Shown: positions 14,142 to 23,645 of the stretch, in pieces
Numbering within the stretch: the first letter of the stretch is position 1
Layout: each line of letters begins with the position of its first letter
Source of the DNA: Chrysomallon squamiferum
Taxonomy: Eukaryota; Mollusca; Gastropoda; Neomphalida; Peltospiridae
Direction of reading: 5' to 3'
Assembly: GCA_012295275.1 (NCBI GenBank)
Contig: CM022676.1
Location: 12,971,660 to 13,035,659 of the forward strand
DNA length: 64,000 nt
The notes under the pieces: generated by a model
Seen by the model: the letters and a program-made list of their open reading frames with translations, nothing else
Told to the model about the DNA's origin: nothing
Databases searched by the model: none
Made by a program: the position numbers and the translations under genes

Positions 14142-14324
14142 GTAATAATAATAATAACAATAATTATAATGATAATAGTGTATTTTAGAAAACTCTGTAA
14201 GAAATTACGGCTTTCAGAGTTTCTGAAGTTATTTCAATTTATTTTTATCCCAAATATTTGTTGTACTTTTTATTTATTTTTTCTTTCTTTCTTTCTAGGC
14301 AATGTATATGGAAATACACTGTAA
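144..14324 (+). CDS. Ig-superfamily receptor gene 1 (IgV-Ig4-FN3-TM-ITAM tail), whole gene span with introns
   Basis: Predicted cell-surface receptor. Exons: 144-198 leader, 3714-4070 IgV, 4644-4993 broken IgV, 5157-5411 Ig, 8821-9099 Ig, 9565-9852 Ig, 10225-10485 Ig, 11413-11712 FN3, 11935-12102 membrane, then 12420-12453, 12812-12861, 13815-13913 and 14299-14324 tail. Every listed exon has AG/GT borders. All ectodomain exons except 4644-4993 are multiples of three with phase-1 ends, so the broken exon can be skipped without loss of frame. The tail holds YECLQSRDAPAYEKL, which fits the ITAM rule YxxL-x(6-8)-YxxL, plus TYQDV and a terminal VYGNTL. The receptor would therefore carry its own activating motif rather than rely on an adaptor. 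Ligand unknown. The layout resembles Siglec/CEACAM-like or nephrin-like receptors, but no orthologue is claimed. Confidence 0.75.
199..3100 (+). other. Gene 1 intron 1, low-complexity rich, no exon seen
   Basis: About 2.9 kb holding a TA run (658-680), poly-T tracts (793-832, 2710-2747) and an AAT/AAC microsatellite (1037-1098). Open frames here are short or homopolymer-driven, and none shows a domain or a splice pair in the family phase. Confidence 0.6.
3102..3256 (+). pseudogene. Second promoter-leader unit (P2) with dead splice donor
   Basis: Same block as P1, including the dyad at 3156-3170 (GTACAACTCGTGCAC) and an ATG at 3204 opening MALMGYLIASVII. Where the functional copies have G/GTAAGT, this one reads GGATAAGT, so the donor GT is lost and the frame runs on to a stop. 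It is either a decayed leader or a promoter remnant inside intron 1. The relic at 23570 shares the same donor change. Confidence 0.6.
3714..4070 (+). CDS. Gene 1 exon 2: IgV-like domain
   Basis: 357 bases, phase 1 to 1, acceptor TTCACAG, donor ACT/GTAAGT. Encodes about 118 residues with the B-strand Cys in FTCTVS and the F-strand Cys in DDETLWWCEL, a Trp variant of the usual D-x-A-x-Y-x-C. Two more Cys (GGSC, PVCGEG) could form an extra bridge. Several N-glycosylation sites (NRT, NKS, NFT). Close paralogue of 20519-20875. Confidence 0.8.
4071..4643 (+). other. Gene 1 intron with CA and AAT microsatellites
   Basis: Contains GT/CA stretches (4160-4255) and an AAT array (4518-4566). The part from about 4390 on resembles the intron before the IgV exon of gene 2 (20190-20518), which indicates shared ancestry of the IgV exon plus flank. 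Confidence 0.5.
4644..4993 (+). pseudogene. Gene 1 broken second IgV exon
   Basis: Acceptor TTTTTGTAG and donor ACT/GTAATT are present, and both ends match the intact IgV exon at 3714 (VSVNISGSLSYAV at the start, DDETLWWCQL near the end). About 13 bases are missing just after the first Cys (TCTV), so the length is 350, not a multiple of three, and the natural frame hits TGA. Including it would truncate the receptor; skipping it preserves frame. Confidence 0.75.
5157..5411 (+). CDS. Gene 1 exon: Ig domain (VEVVEGQSLSVDC type)
   Basis: 255 bases, phase 1 to 1. I-set-like domain: VEGQSLSVDC, Trp in SYSWRLG, NEAGNVYTCTV as F strand. Extra Cys pair in CVAVCKPSC. Nearly identical to 59811-60071 in the third copy and absent from gene 2. 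Confidence 0.8.
5412..6840 (+). other. Gene 1 intron, shared by segmental duplication
   Basis: No exon seen. The sequence matches 60072-61440 almost throughout with small indels, so it belongs to the duplicated 4.2 kb segment rather than being unique. Confidence 0.65.
6850..7214 (+). mobile_element. MULE-like transposase relic (copy 1)
   Basis: An open stretch reads FTQRIRRAIRLAVLPQDKI, then DAWIE and PQEFGDYVVVNWIEDDA, resembling the C-terminal part of Mutator-like (MULE) transposases. In a shifted frame the PRTNNNL block typical of the family follows. Frameshifts and the short length mark a dead fragment. The same fragment lies at 61450-61802. Confidence 0.6.
7212..7507 (+). mobile_element. 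hAT-like non-autonomous element (MITE) relic, copy 1
   Basis: Bounded by related inverted ends, one near GGCCGCCGGTTTACATACCG and the other ending in CGCGATCCCCAGGTTCAAAA. The motif reading GGGTCGCGACC, clearer in the copy at 61800-62097, is typical of hAT termini. No coding capacity. Confidence 0.45.
7780..8305 (-). mobile_element. pogo/Tigger-like element relic with CENP-B-type HTH (copy 1)
   Basis: On the minus strand, from Met at 8056, it reads MAPKKVSAEDSAEKTKR, then LELKLEFIEKHERCVHIVDL and ARQYKRS. This is the helix-turn-helix start of pogo/Tigger or CENP-B-like transposases. No DDE domain follows, and the frame dissolves after about 70 residues. The flank contains GCTCGTAACTCGAGG-type terminal sequence. 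Present again at 62390-62905. Confidence 0.6.
8821..9099 (+). CDS. Gene 1 exon: Cys-rich Ig domain
   Basis: 279 bases, phase 1 to 1, acceptor TTTTTCAG. FEGDTVTLNC is the B strand, followed by NLNWTCYNP, HCSD, RTCTISL and VCECVSSW. Besides the Ig pair there are four further Cys, suggesting extra disulphides. Copies at 26731 (gene 2) and 63545 (third copy). Confidence 0.8.
9565..9852 (+). CDS. Gene 1 exon: Ig domain
   Basis: 288 bases, phase 1 to 1. GGSLICSLP as B strand, FYWIRNG as C strand, EDNGVWYKCSAGN as F strand, then a G strand ending HTNVY before the donor T/GTATGT. The gene 2 counterpart (27523) lacks everything after YKC. Confidence 0.78.
9853..10224 (+). other. Gene 1 intron, nothing notable
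   Basis: AT-rich intron of 372 bases between two Ig exons; no internal exon or repeat recognised. Confidence 0.6.
10225..10485 (+). CDS. Gene 1 exon: I-set Ig domain
   Basis: 261 bases, phase 1 to 1. VELGKLVILRC, then VVFEWRTG, LFQISSFQQSDQGEYTCSAT and SASVIVTG. This is a canonical I-set pattern with D-x-G-x-Y-x-C. Paralogue of 28656-28922 in gene 2. Confidence 0.82.
10486..11412 (+). other. Gene 1 intron with possible transposon end and GT tract
   Basis: Around 10600-10780 a more GC-rich stretch reads GGACCAATTATCCGGCGTCC and AAATCCGG, similar to ends of pogo/Tigger-type elements (inference). A GT tract lies at 11298-11338. No exon seen. Confidence 0.4.
11413..11712 (+). CDS. Gene 1 exon: fibronectin type III-like domain
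   Basis: 300 bases, phase 1 to 1. It follows the Ig exons directly, as in many Ig receptors. ETSVDFKWKYNTN gives the B/C strands with the core Trp. LKSNSSYHFKIYSSANKTDS gives the characteristic L-x(5)-Y-x-F-x-I-x-S/A-x-N motif of FN3. Confidence 0.72.
11935..12102 (+). CDS. Gene 1 exon: juxtamembrane and transmembrane segment
   Basis: 168 bases, phase 1 to 1. Reads EESSSKATLGTR, then a Gly-rich GT/GI repeat (GTGIGTGIGTGIGIG), then the hydrophobic LVVGIVLIFVDVTVILLIL, then stop-transfer KRRGYTFRG. An Asp sits inside the membrane span. The 18-base GGAACTGGAATTGGAACT-type repeat in the DNA suggests slippage growth. Confidence 0.82.
12420..12453 (+). CDS. Gene 1 small cytoplasmic exon
   Basis: 34 bases, phase 1 to 2, AG/GTGAGT borders: encodes SDSKNQNEMQT across the joins. 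The counterpart in gene 2 is 33346-33367 (22 bases), with the same phases. Confidence 0.68.
12812..12861 (+). CDS. Gene 1 cytoplasmic exon with TYQDV
   Basis: 50 bases, phase 2 to 1: YQDVSMDSVQETAVRS. The first Tyr gives a YxxV site. The counterpart in gene 2 is 33780-33826 (YDDISLRPVM). Confidence 0.7.
12862..13814 (+). other. Gene 1 intron, no exon seen
   Basis: AT-rich. The open stretch 13022-13216 has no splice context, domain or paralogue in the window, and I do not call it. Confidence 0.5.
13815..13913 (+). CDS. Gene 1 cytoplasmic exon encoding an ITAM
   Basis: 99 bases, phase 1 to 1. Contains YECLQSRDAPAYEKL: YxxL, seven residues, YxxL, which fits the ITAM consensus used for Syk/ZAP-70-type tandem SH2 binding. 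The first Tyr also sits in TQYECL (T-x-Y-x-x-L, ITSM-like). The gene 2 counterpart at 34074 has YEGLQERRASADYTKF, with the second site altered. Confidence 0.82.
13914..14298 (+). other. Gene 1 last intron with AAT microsatellite
   Basis: Contains an AAT array at 14096-14160. No coding signal. Confidence 0.6.
14299..14324 (+). CDS. Gene 1 terminal coding exon
   Basis: 26 bases: acceptor TTTCTAG, encodes NVYGNTL then TAA. The last Tyr gives YGN, a YxN (Grb2-type) site. Counterpart in gene 2: 34965-34981. Confidence 0.65.
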
Positions 14325-14357
14325 TTAATTCAACATCCAGACATTACTAAGATGAAA

Positions 14358-14364
<7 letters not shown>

Positions 14365-14432
<68 letters not shown>
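14365..14432 (+). repeat. (AG)n microsatellite abutting leader unit P3
   Basis: Thirty-four AG units run straight into GAGCGCTGTAG, the first word of the promoter block, so the array probably grew from the AGAGAG naturally present there (compare 3115). Confidence 0.9.
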
Positions 14433-14436
<4 letters not shown>

Positions 14437-15065
14437 TGTAGTAATAACGTGATACAAGACTATTGCCTAGATGGAGTACAACTCCTGTACCCGCAAAAAA
14501 TACTTTCTTGTTTCTGTCATGATTGTTTGATACTGTCTATATTGGTAGTGTGACACCAATATAAAATCCTAGCAACTTCAGCAGAATCTTTTCAAAAATT
14601 TTGGAGTTTAACCTATTGAGTTTTTGTGTGCTGAGAATGATAGAAAACTAGAACAGTATCTAATTCAGTACTTTGATTTCTTGTAACTTTTATTTAATTA
14701 ATCTGTTGTCAAGACGATAACTTAAAGTGAAGGAACTCTTGTCTGATATATTACAACGTTTTCAAGTTAACTAGAGATTACGATTTGCCTGACCTAGAAG
14801 CATATTCTATAATTGTAACAAAACTCAAATTGTTTTTATTTTTATTTTCTCGTTGTACCATTGAATCGTATTATTGTTCTATTGTTGTTTTTGTTTGTTT
14901 TGTTTTTTGTTCGTTTTTTGTTTTGTTTTTTTTGTGCTCATTGTTTTTTTGTTTGTTTTTTTATGCTTTTTTTTATCAATAGCTGAATGAAACAAAATAT
15001 ATTCTCCATTACAAAGAAAATTTCTGCGTTATGTATCTTTCCAGAATGTGTAAACGTGCATGTGA
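14433..15065 (+). pseudogene. Decayed promoter-leader unit P3 with its intron
   Basis: Begins like P1/P2 (dyad variant GTACAACTCCTGTAC at 14476-14490). The segment with the ATG is deleted, and only the leader remnant TTTCTTGTTTCTGTCATGAT survives. The following 500 bases parallel 3290-3660, so this is a segmental copy of the start of a receptor gene. Confidence 0.6.
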
Positions 15066-15900
15066 ATTTAATGATTTCATATTATTATACAAACACAAAC
15101 TGATAATAAGTGTTGTAAGATGATAAGAAATCAAGTGACAAATAGAAATAATGTAATATAGTATCACGTGGCCCACACCATTAAATATCTTGTAGGTTTT
15201 ATTAAGGCTCAGTCTAGGGTAACAAGGTGCTTTAATGGCCACCTAACAAGTAATATAAACACTAAATTGACAGCAGTCTATATAAATCGATAATTATCTC
15301 TATCGACTAGAGAAATAAACACAACACAAGTTAAAGTACAAGTTAATTATTTAATTATGATATACAGGTGACTTAATAATACTACATTATATAATCGATC
15401 AAACATATTTAAATAATTTTGATTAATGATACGAATAAGGTCATATGGGGAACCAAGAATTACAATACTCGCTTGTTGTACGCCTGACTGAGTTCTCGTG
15501 TTGGACTTTTCCTTCTCTCCTTAATTACCAAGTACTAGGTTTTCTAAAACAACGCCATGGAATTCAAAAATTGGCAGCAGAAATGGAAGCCACGGATGTG
15601 ATTGAACTAACAGTTAGTTACCCAATTTGAATTCCATGACATAAAAATAAACAGGCTGATGTCGCATAAAGATAAATTTGTTATGCAAACTGAATTTTTT
15701 GACATATACCAAACTATAATTAGACTATTTATTAATATTAAAAAAATTGTTCCAGAAATATTCGAGATATGACTTTAAGTAAATCAATTAACTGTAAATT
15801 TAATTTGGCAATTGTGTTTTGTTACTTAAACGAAAGGATATAATATAATAAAGTGGCGCTAAATAATAAATATATGAAAATTGTAAACGATTTTGTAAAA
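15066..15900. other. Intergenic, nothing recognised
   Basis: AT-rich. A 61-codon open stretch (15445-15630) has no domain, splice context or paralogue here. Confidence 0.4.
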
Positions 15901-16060
15901 TGATAACGATGTACTGATGATGCAACATAATAAGTTAAGCTAGATACAGTAAGTGTATCCGGTGGAAAAATTGTTTAGACAATACACACAATGCCGCTTT
16001 TAAATATATGTACTTAGTTTTTTTCTCGCAGTAGTAATGAAACAATGAAACAATGATACT
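15900..16060 (+). pseudogene. Highly decayed promoter-leader unit P4
   Basis: Remnants of the block (GATAACGATG, AATAAGTTAAGCTAG, CACACAATG) end in ATGCCGCTTTTAAATATATG, which stops after eight codons. Recognisable only by comparison with P1 and P6. Confidence 0.45.
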
Positions 16061-16124
16061 TTAGTAAGTTCTTCTTTTCATTTCATAAACATGTGTTTAC
16101 TTAATTTAATAGTTAATAATAATT

Positions 16125-16225
16125 GTATATAAGTGAGAAAGAAGTAGACTCTTTAAACTACAGAGAGCGCTGCAGTAATAACGTGACACAATAAGATAAC
16201 GTACAAAGTACAAACCTTCAGTCAG
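16125..16225 (+). pseudogene. Partial promoter unit P5
   Basis: GAGCGCTGCAGTAATAACGTG and ACACAATAAGATAACGTACA match P2/P6, but the unit breaks off before any leader. Downstream sequence to about 17080 shows no exon. Confidence 0.5.
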
Positions 16226-17083
16226 TCTGTATGCTGGTCACAGCTGATTTTGTGTTAAAACATCTTAAACGTTTGTCACTATATCATTATTTAAACTGCA
16301 CAACTTATCCATAACAAGTGAGTCAGTATCCAACGTAATTGAATATTAAAATTGGAAAATACAATGTTGACTTATAACTATAACTGTAGACGTTTTTGAA
16401 CTACATTGGTTGTTCGTCACAAGTCAATGAATCGTACATTAAAAACACATTTTTAACTTAAGCCTATGAAATGTGTTAAATATCAGGACGGGACGTATAA
16501 ACATACATATCTATGTACATGTATCTATCTATCTGTATGTGTGTGTTTTATACACACGCACACACACACACACATTGTATTAAAAGGCTAATTACATAAA
16601 ACTGTTTCATATTTCTTCGTTTCTTTTAACTTTTTTTTTTTTTTTTTTAAAAGCATCAAACGTTTTACTCAATGATGCACGCATCTCTGTACTTAAATCA
16701 ATGGACTCCTCTCAACTTTCTCAGTAGATTGTTATGATTAGAGCACTGCTTAAACTGTTACGAATTTAGACCGTTGAAACCATCCCTGTGTTTCCTCTAT
16801 AATACTATCCACATCCACTGGATAAATAACCCAATTTGAGTTATTTATTAATTCACAAACACATTTAGTAATAATAAGAAATAAAATAACATTTCTTTCC
16901 CAAAGTGGTTGTAACATTTGCAGACACGCAGATGCTAGTGGCTCCCTCTAAAAACACCATAGCTTATAAAAAAAAGTAGGAAATCATGGGAATTCTAGAA
17001 TCTTTTATTCAGTCTGGCTTCAACTTGTATGTTCAAACTGGAGTGGCTTACTTGCCTTTATTTCAGATCTATATGAAACAATA

Positions 17084-17105
17084 ATATTAATAATAATAAT
17101 AATAA

Positions 17106-17136
<31 letters not shown>

Positions 17137-17153
17137 AAAGAAATAATAAATAA

Positions 17154-17220
<67 letters not shown>

Positions 17221-17246
17221 ATACATAAATAAATAAATAAATAAAA
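17084..17246 (+). repeat. Compound AAT/AAG/AAAT microsatellite
   Basis: (AAT)n, then (AAG)n, then about twenty AAAT units. Simple-sequence expansion. Confidence 0.9.
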
Positions 17247-18055
17247 CCTATAACTGATAAAATAAATAAAAAATGATTTTGTACATTTACTCTTCTTGAG
17301 GTAATGCCGTGTTTGGTATCTTAGTTTTAATTAATGAATAACTCATTTCCTTTAATTTTCACAAAGTTCCAGTTTCGAATATTGTGGTGTCCTTGAGATC
17401 CCAAGTGTTCATAAGCGTTTGTTGCGATATCAGATTTCAGTAACATTACACTGACTAACATGAGAAATATGAAATTATTCAGAAATTACACGCAATAATT
17501 TTAACTGTTTAATTGTTTAAATTAAAAGTTTCTGTGTCTTCGGACTCGACTGAAGAAAAATGACGACTGTGGAAAACGATTCTGCTTCATAATTGGTTCA
17601 TTCATCTTAAACTGAAGATAGAATAGCTAACTTTAATCATTCTGATAAAAACAAGTAATTTTCCTCCTCCTCCAAAAAAAAAAATAAATAAAAAAGGATT
17701 CTAACACTTAGGTTTCTGACATAAATGAGATTATTTCGTTTTTTTTTCACTATTAGTAAGAAGGCCAAAAATGTTCATCTGTTGAGATTTCCTGAATAAC
17801 TCTGTCTTGAAATCTTTGTGATTATGTCGTATCTTTTGATCCGTCTGTCATTTCGTTATTTATAATAATGTTTAAAATGTTATAAATAAATAGAAACTAC
17901 CCAGAAGAAGCTACATTGGTATGAATAATTCAGTTTATTGTAAAAGACATTTGGTAATTTAGTTGTCTTATCTAAACTAATGAAATAGATAAAATGATAT
18001 GCTAAGTAAGAAACAAAGTGAATTAAATATATGAAGGAAAAGCAGACACGTTTAC
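17247..18055. other. Intergenic upstream of gene 2
   Basis: AT-rich, no exon, repeat family or conserved block seen before the promoter unit at 18056. Confidence 0.4.
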
Positions 18056-18155
18056 ACAGAGACAGTGCTGTAGTAATAAAATGACACATTAAGTTAACCT
18101 ATATAAAGTACAACTCGTGTACCCGGAAGAAACAAGTTTAGTCACAACATTCACA
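18056..18155 (+). promoter_or_regulatory. Promoter/5'UTR block of gene 2 (copy P6) with TATA box
   Basis: Intact block: GTGCTGTAG, AATAAAATGACAC and the dyad GTACAACTCGTGTAC at 18108-18122, again 33 bases before the ATG. TATAAA at about 18102 sits just before the dyad and would predict a start roughly 25 bases before the ATG (inference). Confidence 0.6.
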
Positions 18156-18210
18156 ATGGCGCTGTTGAGATATTTACTTGTTTCTGTTTTGATTGTTAGA
18201 TATTGTTTCG
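18156..18210 (+). CDS. Gene 2 exon 1: signal peptide
   Basis: MALLRYLLVSVLIVRYCF, phase-1 end at G/GTAAGT. Same length and start as the gene 1 leader. Confidence 0.75.
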
Positions 18211-18439
18211 GTAAGTAGTATTATTATTTTAGCTCATATTTTAAAACAAACATGTGAGATATTACAAGGAATAAGATTCATGTATAGAAAACGCAAAACC
18301 TTCATTCGGTGTCATTCAGGGTTTTGTGTTAAAATTTGACTTAAGGTTTTATCACAGTGTTTTATTTAACTCAAATTCTTCGATGAACTAAGCTAAAATA
18401 CATTAATCAGTTAAAGATTTCAATAAATCTCTATTATAA

Positions 18440-18612
18440 ATCACTTAACTCCATACCTGTGGTAAAGCGGTGTCAGGGGCGGGGCACACAGTAAGTCATT
18501 CATTCGTTATCTAAGCTTCGTGTTAACTGCCACGAGAAATCACAGAATACACACATTTCACAGCATCCACTGAGCCATTCACTGCGTGACTGTATCACTG
18601 ACCGTTCTGTGA
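18440..18612 (+). repeat. Intronic duplicated segment, copy A
   Basis: About 170 bases (starting near CCATACCTGTGGTAAAGCGG) repeated almost identically at 25768-25940. Weaker similarity continues beyond (18680-18800 versus 26480-26610), so a larger block was duplicated within gene 2. Confidence 0.7.
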
Positions 18613-18811
18613 GGACCCCAAATCATAGAACGATTTCTTTGTAGGATTGTTTTCATAATCATGTTCCTTACTTGCATTTGTTTAATGATATCGTCTACGT
18701 AGTAAATTAAACAGAATGTTTTCTCTGTGAATGGAAGGTGTACTGTTGACTGATATAGATATAGGAAAATAATGTTCCATGTTTTTCCCAAGAAAATTAT
18801 TAGTATATGGT

Positions 18812-19033
18812 TACACACACACACGCACACACATACACACACACACATAAACACACACATTCACACACACACACATACACCCTACAGCGACACACACTCA
18901 CATTCACACACACAGACGCACACATATATTGTGGGACGTCATAAGCGCGCCGACAAAACCGCGTTACTTTAATGTCAACTAATGAAACAGAGTGGTAGAT
19001 CTTCCAAAATGCTGTGTGTTTGCATGTGTGTGC

Positions 19034-19066
<33 letters not shown>

Positions 19067-19095
19067 ACTGTGTGTGTGTGTTTGTGTGTGTGCAT
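18812..19095 (+). repeat. Two opposed CA / GT microsatellites
   Basis: CA-rich from 18812 to 18926 and GT-rich from 19016 to 19095, about 90 bases apart. The arms are complementary and could fold back. Open frames here are repeat artefacts. Confidence 0.75.
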
Positions 19096-19189
19096 TAGCG
19101 GCATAAATGACAACAGTACATCGTCGTTCCATGCTTTTAATCAGAGCATTAATCTCAGGAATAGTAATTGCGTTCTATTCCCTATTCAC

Positions 19190-19765
19190 AGCAGTTTCCC
19201 GTACCCTACGGCCTCCATATATGACACCTACCATCTGCAAACTGAACACAAAACCTGGATTCGTCTGTGAATAATGTCTGATCCCATTGTCTGAGTCGCC
19301 AGTGTTGATGCACTCTGGCCCACCTCAGATGTTCCTGAATGTGACGCACTAACAGAGAAACAGCTACAACAGAGCAACGTGATTCTAACCCAGCATCATG
19401 GAGAAGGTTACGGACTGTTTGAGCATGGATTCTAGTGCCTGTGGTTTGTTGCAAAGTTCGGGCTAAACGTGAAGCACTTTCACACCTGTCTTCCCTTGAA
19501 GCAGTTAATCGTGGACTCACATCACGTGGTCGATCTCCACTTGCCGAGTTTGGTGTACACGTTGTCAGAGTCTGATATGGTACTGTCATTAACACGAAAG
19601 TACTGAGCGACGTCGTGTACGCGTTGGCCGGCGTTAAGCCGTCCCATTGTTTCATGACGTTGAATTTGACGTCAGGCCTGAATGGCGACCCATTATAACA
19701 GGATAAACTCTTCCTTTAGTTCTTGGATAATGTTGGTTCAGTACATCAAAACGTGCAGTACACAT
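19190..19765 (-). mobile_element. Tc1/mariner-family transposase fragment
   Basis: Minus-strand open frame 19655-19206: GDRPRDVSPRLTAS, TRIHAQTVRNLLHDAGL (HTH region), then LFTDESRFCVQFADGR, the first catalytic Asp block of Tc1 DD34E transposases. The rest of the catalytic domain is missing, so this is a 5' fragment. A different lineage from the copy at 31787. Confidence 0.7.
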
Positions 19766-20393
19766 AGCGGCGTCCGTTATGACAAATGGTGTTCTTTTCA
19801 TTACTCAAAGCAGTAGGGTATGCAACCAACATATTACCAAGTTTCATTACTTTATTTTAATTTATTTGGAAGCAACAGTCATTTAGAAAAAATTGATAAA
19901 CTTTGTTTGTTATGTAAATTGCCCCACGAGTGTTCGGAACGTTGCTTTGGCTCTCGCAAACTTGGGTATTTTTTTTAAATTTCTGAATGTCCAGCATTAA
20001 CACGTGTTGTGACATTTTCCATGTGATGGTTCTGTAAGTTGATAGACAGTGAGCTGTACAAATCCAACAACACCTTCAAACACTCTGTCCCTCCACAGAG
20101 TTGTTTTCTCCTCTTGCACTGAGTTGTGGTAAATCTTTTCGAAATCACAGAAGTCGGCTGCAGGTTTTCTTTCAATGCATAAATAGTACAATGTTTTATG
20201 AAAGATAATTAAAACCGTTACTTCACAAGACTATGAATAGTTTGATAATTATGTACTCTGAATCATTAAACAATTCAAAGTTGCAGCGAACTGACTGGTA
20301 ATCTCCCCTTAAACTACACTTATTAAAGCAAGATTGGCGGTAACACTGATCTAGTAACATGTCATTTGAATTATAATAATTCTGACAGATAAC

Positions 20394-20399
<6 letters not shown>

Positions 20400-20451
<52 letters not shown>

Positions 20452-20452
20452 T
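20400..20452 (+). repeat. AAT microsatellite before gene 2 IgV exon
   Basis: AAT array in the same relative place as 4518-4566 in gene 1, supporting descent of the exon plus flank from one segment. Confidence 0.8.
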
Positions 20453-20518
20453 ATTATAAACAATAAGAAAAAACATTGTTTAATTTTCATCAAATTTCTA
20501 TTTGTTTTTCTTTTGCAG

Positions 20519-20875
20519 GTGTATCACTGAAGATGTCTGGTTCTTTGTCTTATGCAGTGTTGAATGAGAAATTTTCATTTACTTGTTCTGTGTCTCAGGC
20601 TGATGGTCTTAGTGACTCAGTAAAATTTTATAAACTGATTGAAAGTAAAGCAGAACTGAAAGGTTCTCTCTATCAGAATGATGATACTTGTTCTTTATTC
20701 GGTCGTGCTTCTGGCTACACTCCAGTGTGTGGAGAAGGGACAGACGCTGGATCATCAAGTGTAAAGAACTACACGCTGACCATAAACACAACTTCAGCTG
20801 ATGATGAAGCACTCTGGTGGTGTCAACTGAAAACAGCTTTAAACAAGAGCAACAATTTTACTTTACCTGTTTACT
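20519..20875 (+). CDS. Gene 2 exon 2: IgV-like domain
   Basis: 357 bases, phase 1 to 1, acceptor TTTTGCAG. Same domain as 3714-4070: FSFTCSVSQ, GSSSVKNYTLTIN, DDEALWWCQL. The frame is fully open. Differences from gene 1 are scattered substitutions (for example NGGSC versus NDDTC, RTTGY versus RASGY). Confidence 0.82.
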
Positions 20876-20972
20876 GTAAGTAATTATCATATTATCTAAA
20901 ACATTCTTGGATTTTCATCCTTTTCAAAATGCAGTATAACACAAAATGTACCTGACTCAATCAAATTAAAAA

Positions 20973-21007
<35 letters not shown>

Positions 21008-23027
21008 AGTCTGTGCAGAATATCAAGTAAAATTACATTTCCATACGTTTACGTAGATAATGTGTAAAAAAGAATATTTTAATTTTATTATTTTAGATGT
21101 TAAATTCAGTTGTCTTGAAAGTGGAGATAAACTAAAAAATTACAAGTAAAGAAAAATCACAGAAACAAGTAACTGTTGTAAGGTTATTGTCACATAGACT
21201 GATAATCTTGTCTTTGTTTATCACAAAACCCGGATATCTATGAAACAATCTTAATTAGATACATTTCTTTTTGCGATTACTAACTAAATATATTATATTA
21301 ATCTACTATTTTCTACATATATGAACTCTTGAAATTATCTATGTTCTATGTATAAAGACAGAAAAGATAAAATAACGACAAATATTAAATAAATATATAC
21401 TAGTAACTATGATCAGTAAATAATGTGTTTTTAACTGCAGATATATGCAAATAATTAAACTTCATGTTCGTATATTCGAATTACCCTTTGATAGAAAAAT
21501 ACACGATGACGAACATTTCAATGCAGTATTTGAATTTTAAACTTAAATTAATTATCAAGATATGAGAGTTTGGTGCGACAAACTAACACAGCTTTGAAGT
21601 TGGTCCGCTCATGTATACAGGTTAAGAGTTTCAGACTGGGTTGAAAAAAATTCCGGTTATATACGACAGCGGTTTCATTTATCATGCGAGAGAATTTATT
21701 TATTTATTAAATTATTTATTTAGATGTTTTTTTTTTTTTGTTTTTTTTTCGATATCTTCATAAGACAGTGTAACGTGTCATTAACGGCGTATTTTAATAC
21801 ATATAAACTTAAATTTACATTAACATAATAACTTAATTCTCCCGTGACAGATTATGTCTTTAATTATTTTAATCAAAACCGTAAATAATTCACTTGCGTT
21901 TATTATATTTTATATTAATGCAATATATATATATATAAACACATTTGTAAAGCAAAAGATATCTTAAAACTAACATTATCTTCACACAGTAGAATGCCTG
22001 GACAACAAGATTACTGAAACTGGAAGATCGATTTAGATTTTAACTATTTAATTTAGAAAAGAATTAAAGATATTGCAAAGCAAGAACAAATGTCTTCGAA
22101 GCTATCAGATGATCCTAATTTTATGATATTTGTGCTTGAGTAAGTATGTGTGTATTACAAGTTTTTATAGTAACATGTATTTTATACATTAGTAGACAGA
22201 ATATAAACATCAGTTAACTTACTGTCGCATTAAAACAGAATAAATTTTACACCCCTGATCTGTGAGACTTAATGGCGGCGTTCACGTACTTTTTAATTTC
22301 TCCCATAACTGCTGATGCTGTTTCATGTACTATATTTTTTTCTTTCTCTGTTCATCTCTTTATGTTATCAGTTTGAAAGGAGATATGCAATATTAATAAT
22401 TAGTTTAAATTTCTCTCTTTTACTGTTTTCATAAAGTCAGCGTTTTTATTTTGTATATAACGGAACGGCAAAGTAAGCAACATAAATATATTTGTCTGTT
22501 TATGAATCATAATAATAACCAATTGTACAAGCTGATCATTATTATTTTAATTATGTGATCAAACAAAAAATCAATCAATAAATAAGTCAATAAATTAAAA
22601 AGATTTTTAAAAAATCAGTTCAAATCAAGTAAATTAAACATAAATAAATAAATAAAACAAAATAAAATAAAATATAATACGTTATATACTGTAATAATTA
22701 AGTAGCATTCAGATTTATTTATATGTTTTTTTGTGTGTGTGCGTGTATGTGTGGGTGGGTGAGTGAATGTTGTATCCATAATCCACATATATTACTGTAC
22801 AAATTCGTATAAAAGAGATGCATACTAATAAATTGTGAACTAAACAAGCCTAAATTAAAATGTAAACGGATTAAAGGAAACTATCGATGCACATAAATAC
22901 ACAGAAAGATTATTTTGGTAGATTAACTTTTATTTTCGAACCATGCTTTCTTTCTGTTTTTCTTCTTCTTCTTCTTTTAGCTATTATTATTATGTCTATT
23001 ATCATTATTATTATTATTATTATTATT

Positions 23028-23060
<33 letters not shown>

Positions 23061-23547
23061 ATATTATCATTGTTGCTGTCGTTGTAAAAACAAAGGTTAA
23101 GAAAATGTACTTCCTGTAAAGCGGTATACAAGGGAATGTTAGGTTGTGCTGCTCGAATGAATATTCTCTAAAATATTCGCTCAAGAAATTACACAAAAAC
23201 AACTCTTAAACCATCCATTCCAAATCTGATCACATTCTTCACCGATCTGTATACATACTTTCTCTTTTTCTCTAATTCAGATTGTGTAAACAGTGTTGCT
23301 TTGTACTTGTTATATTACTTTATTATTATTATTAATTTTATATTTATTTATTATTTACTTACTTACTTTATAACCAAGCAGATATATCAGTTATGCTCAG
23401 CACAAGACTATATTGGTGTCCTACCTCAACTTGACTAAGAAAACATAAAAATTCAGTAAGTCCTGAATGTGACGCGAGTTTGAACATTTATCCAGATTTG
23501 TTTCGTTTTCTTCTTTTTCTTGTTATTGTTGTTGTTCTACTTCTTCT

Positions 23548-23645
23548 TCAACAAGTTTAGTTACAAAATACACAATAACGGTAGTAGGATACTTACTTGT
23601 TTCTGTCATGATTGTTAGATACAGTCTGGATAAGTTATTGAAAGT
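23548..23645 (+). pseudogene. Decayed leader exon relic P7 inside gene 2 intron
   Basis: CAACAAGTTTAGTTACAAAA then ACACAATAACGG replaces ACACAATGGCG, so the start codon is lost. TTTCTGTCATGATTGTTAGA and CTGGATAAGTTATTGAAA match P2/P3, including the dead donor. Confidence 0.55.

Noticed and set aside
15445-15630. 61-codon open frame between genes
   Set aside because: No recognisable family, splice sites or repeat copy; within chance length.
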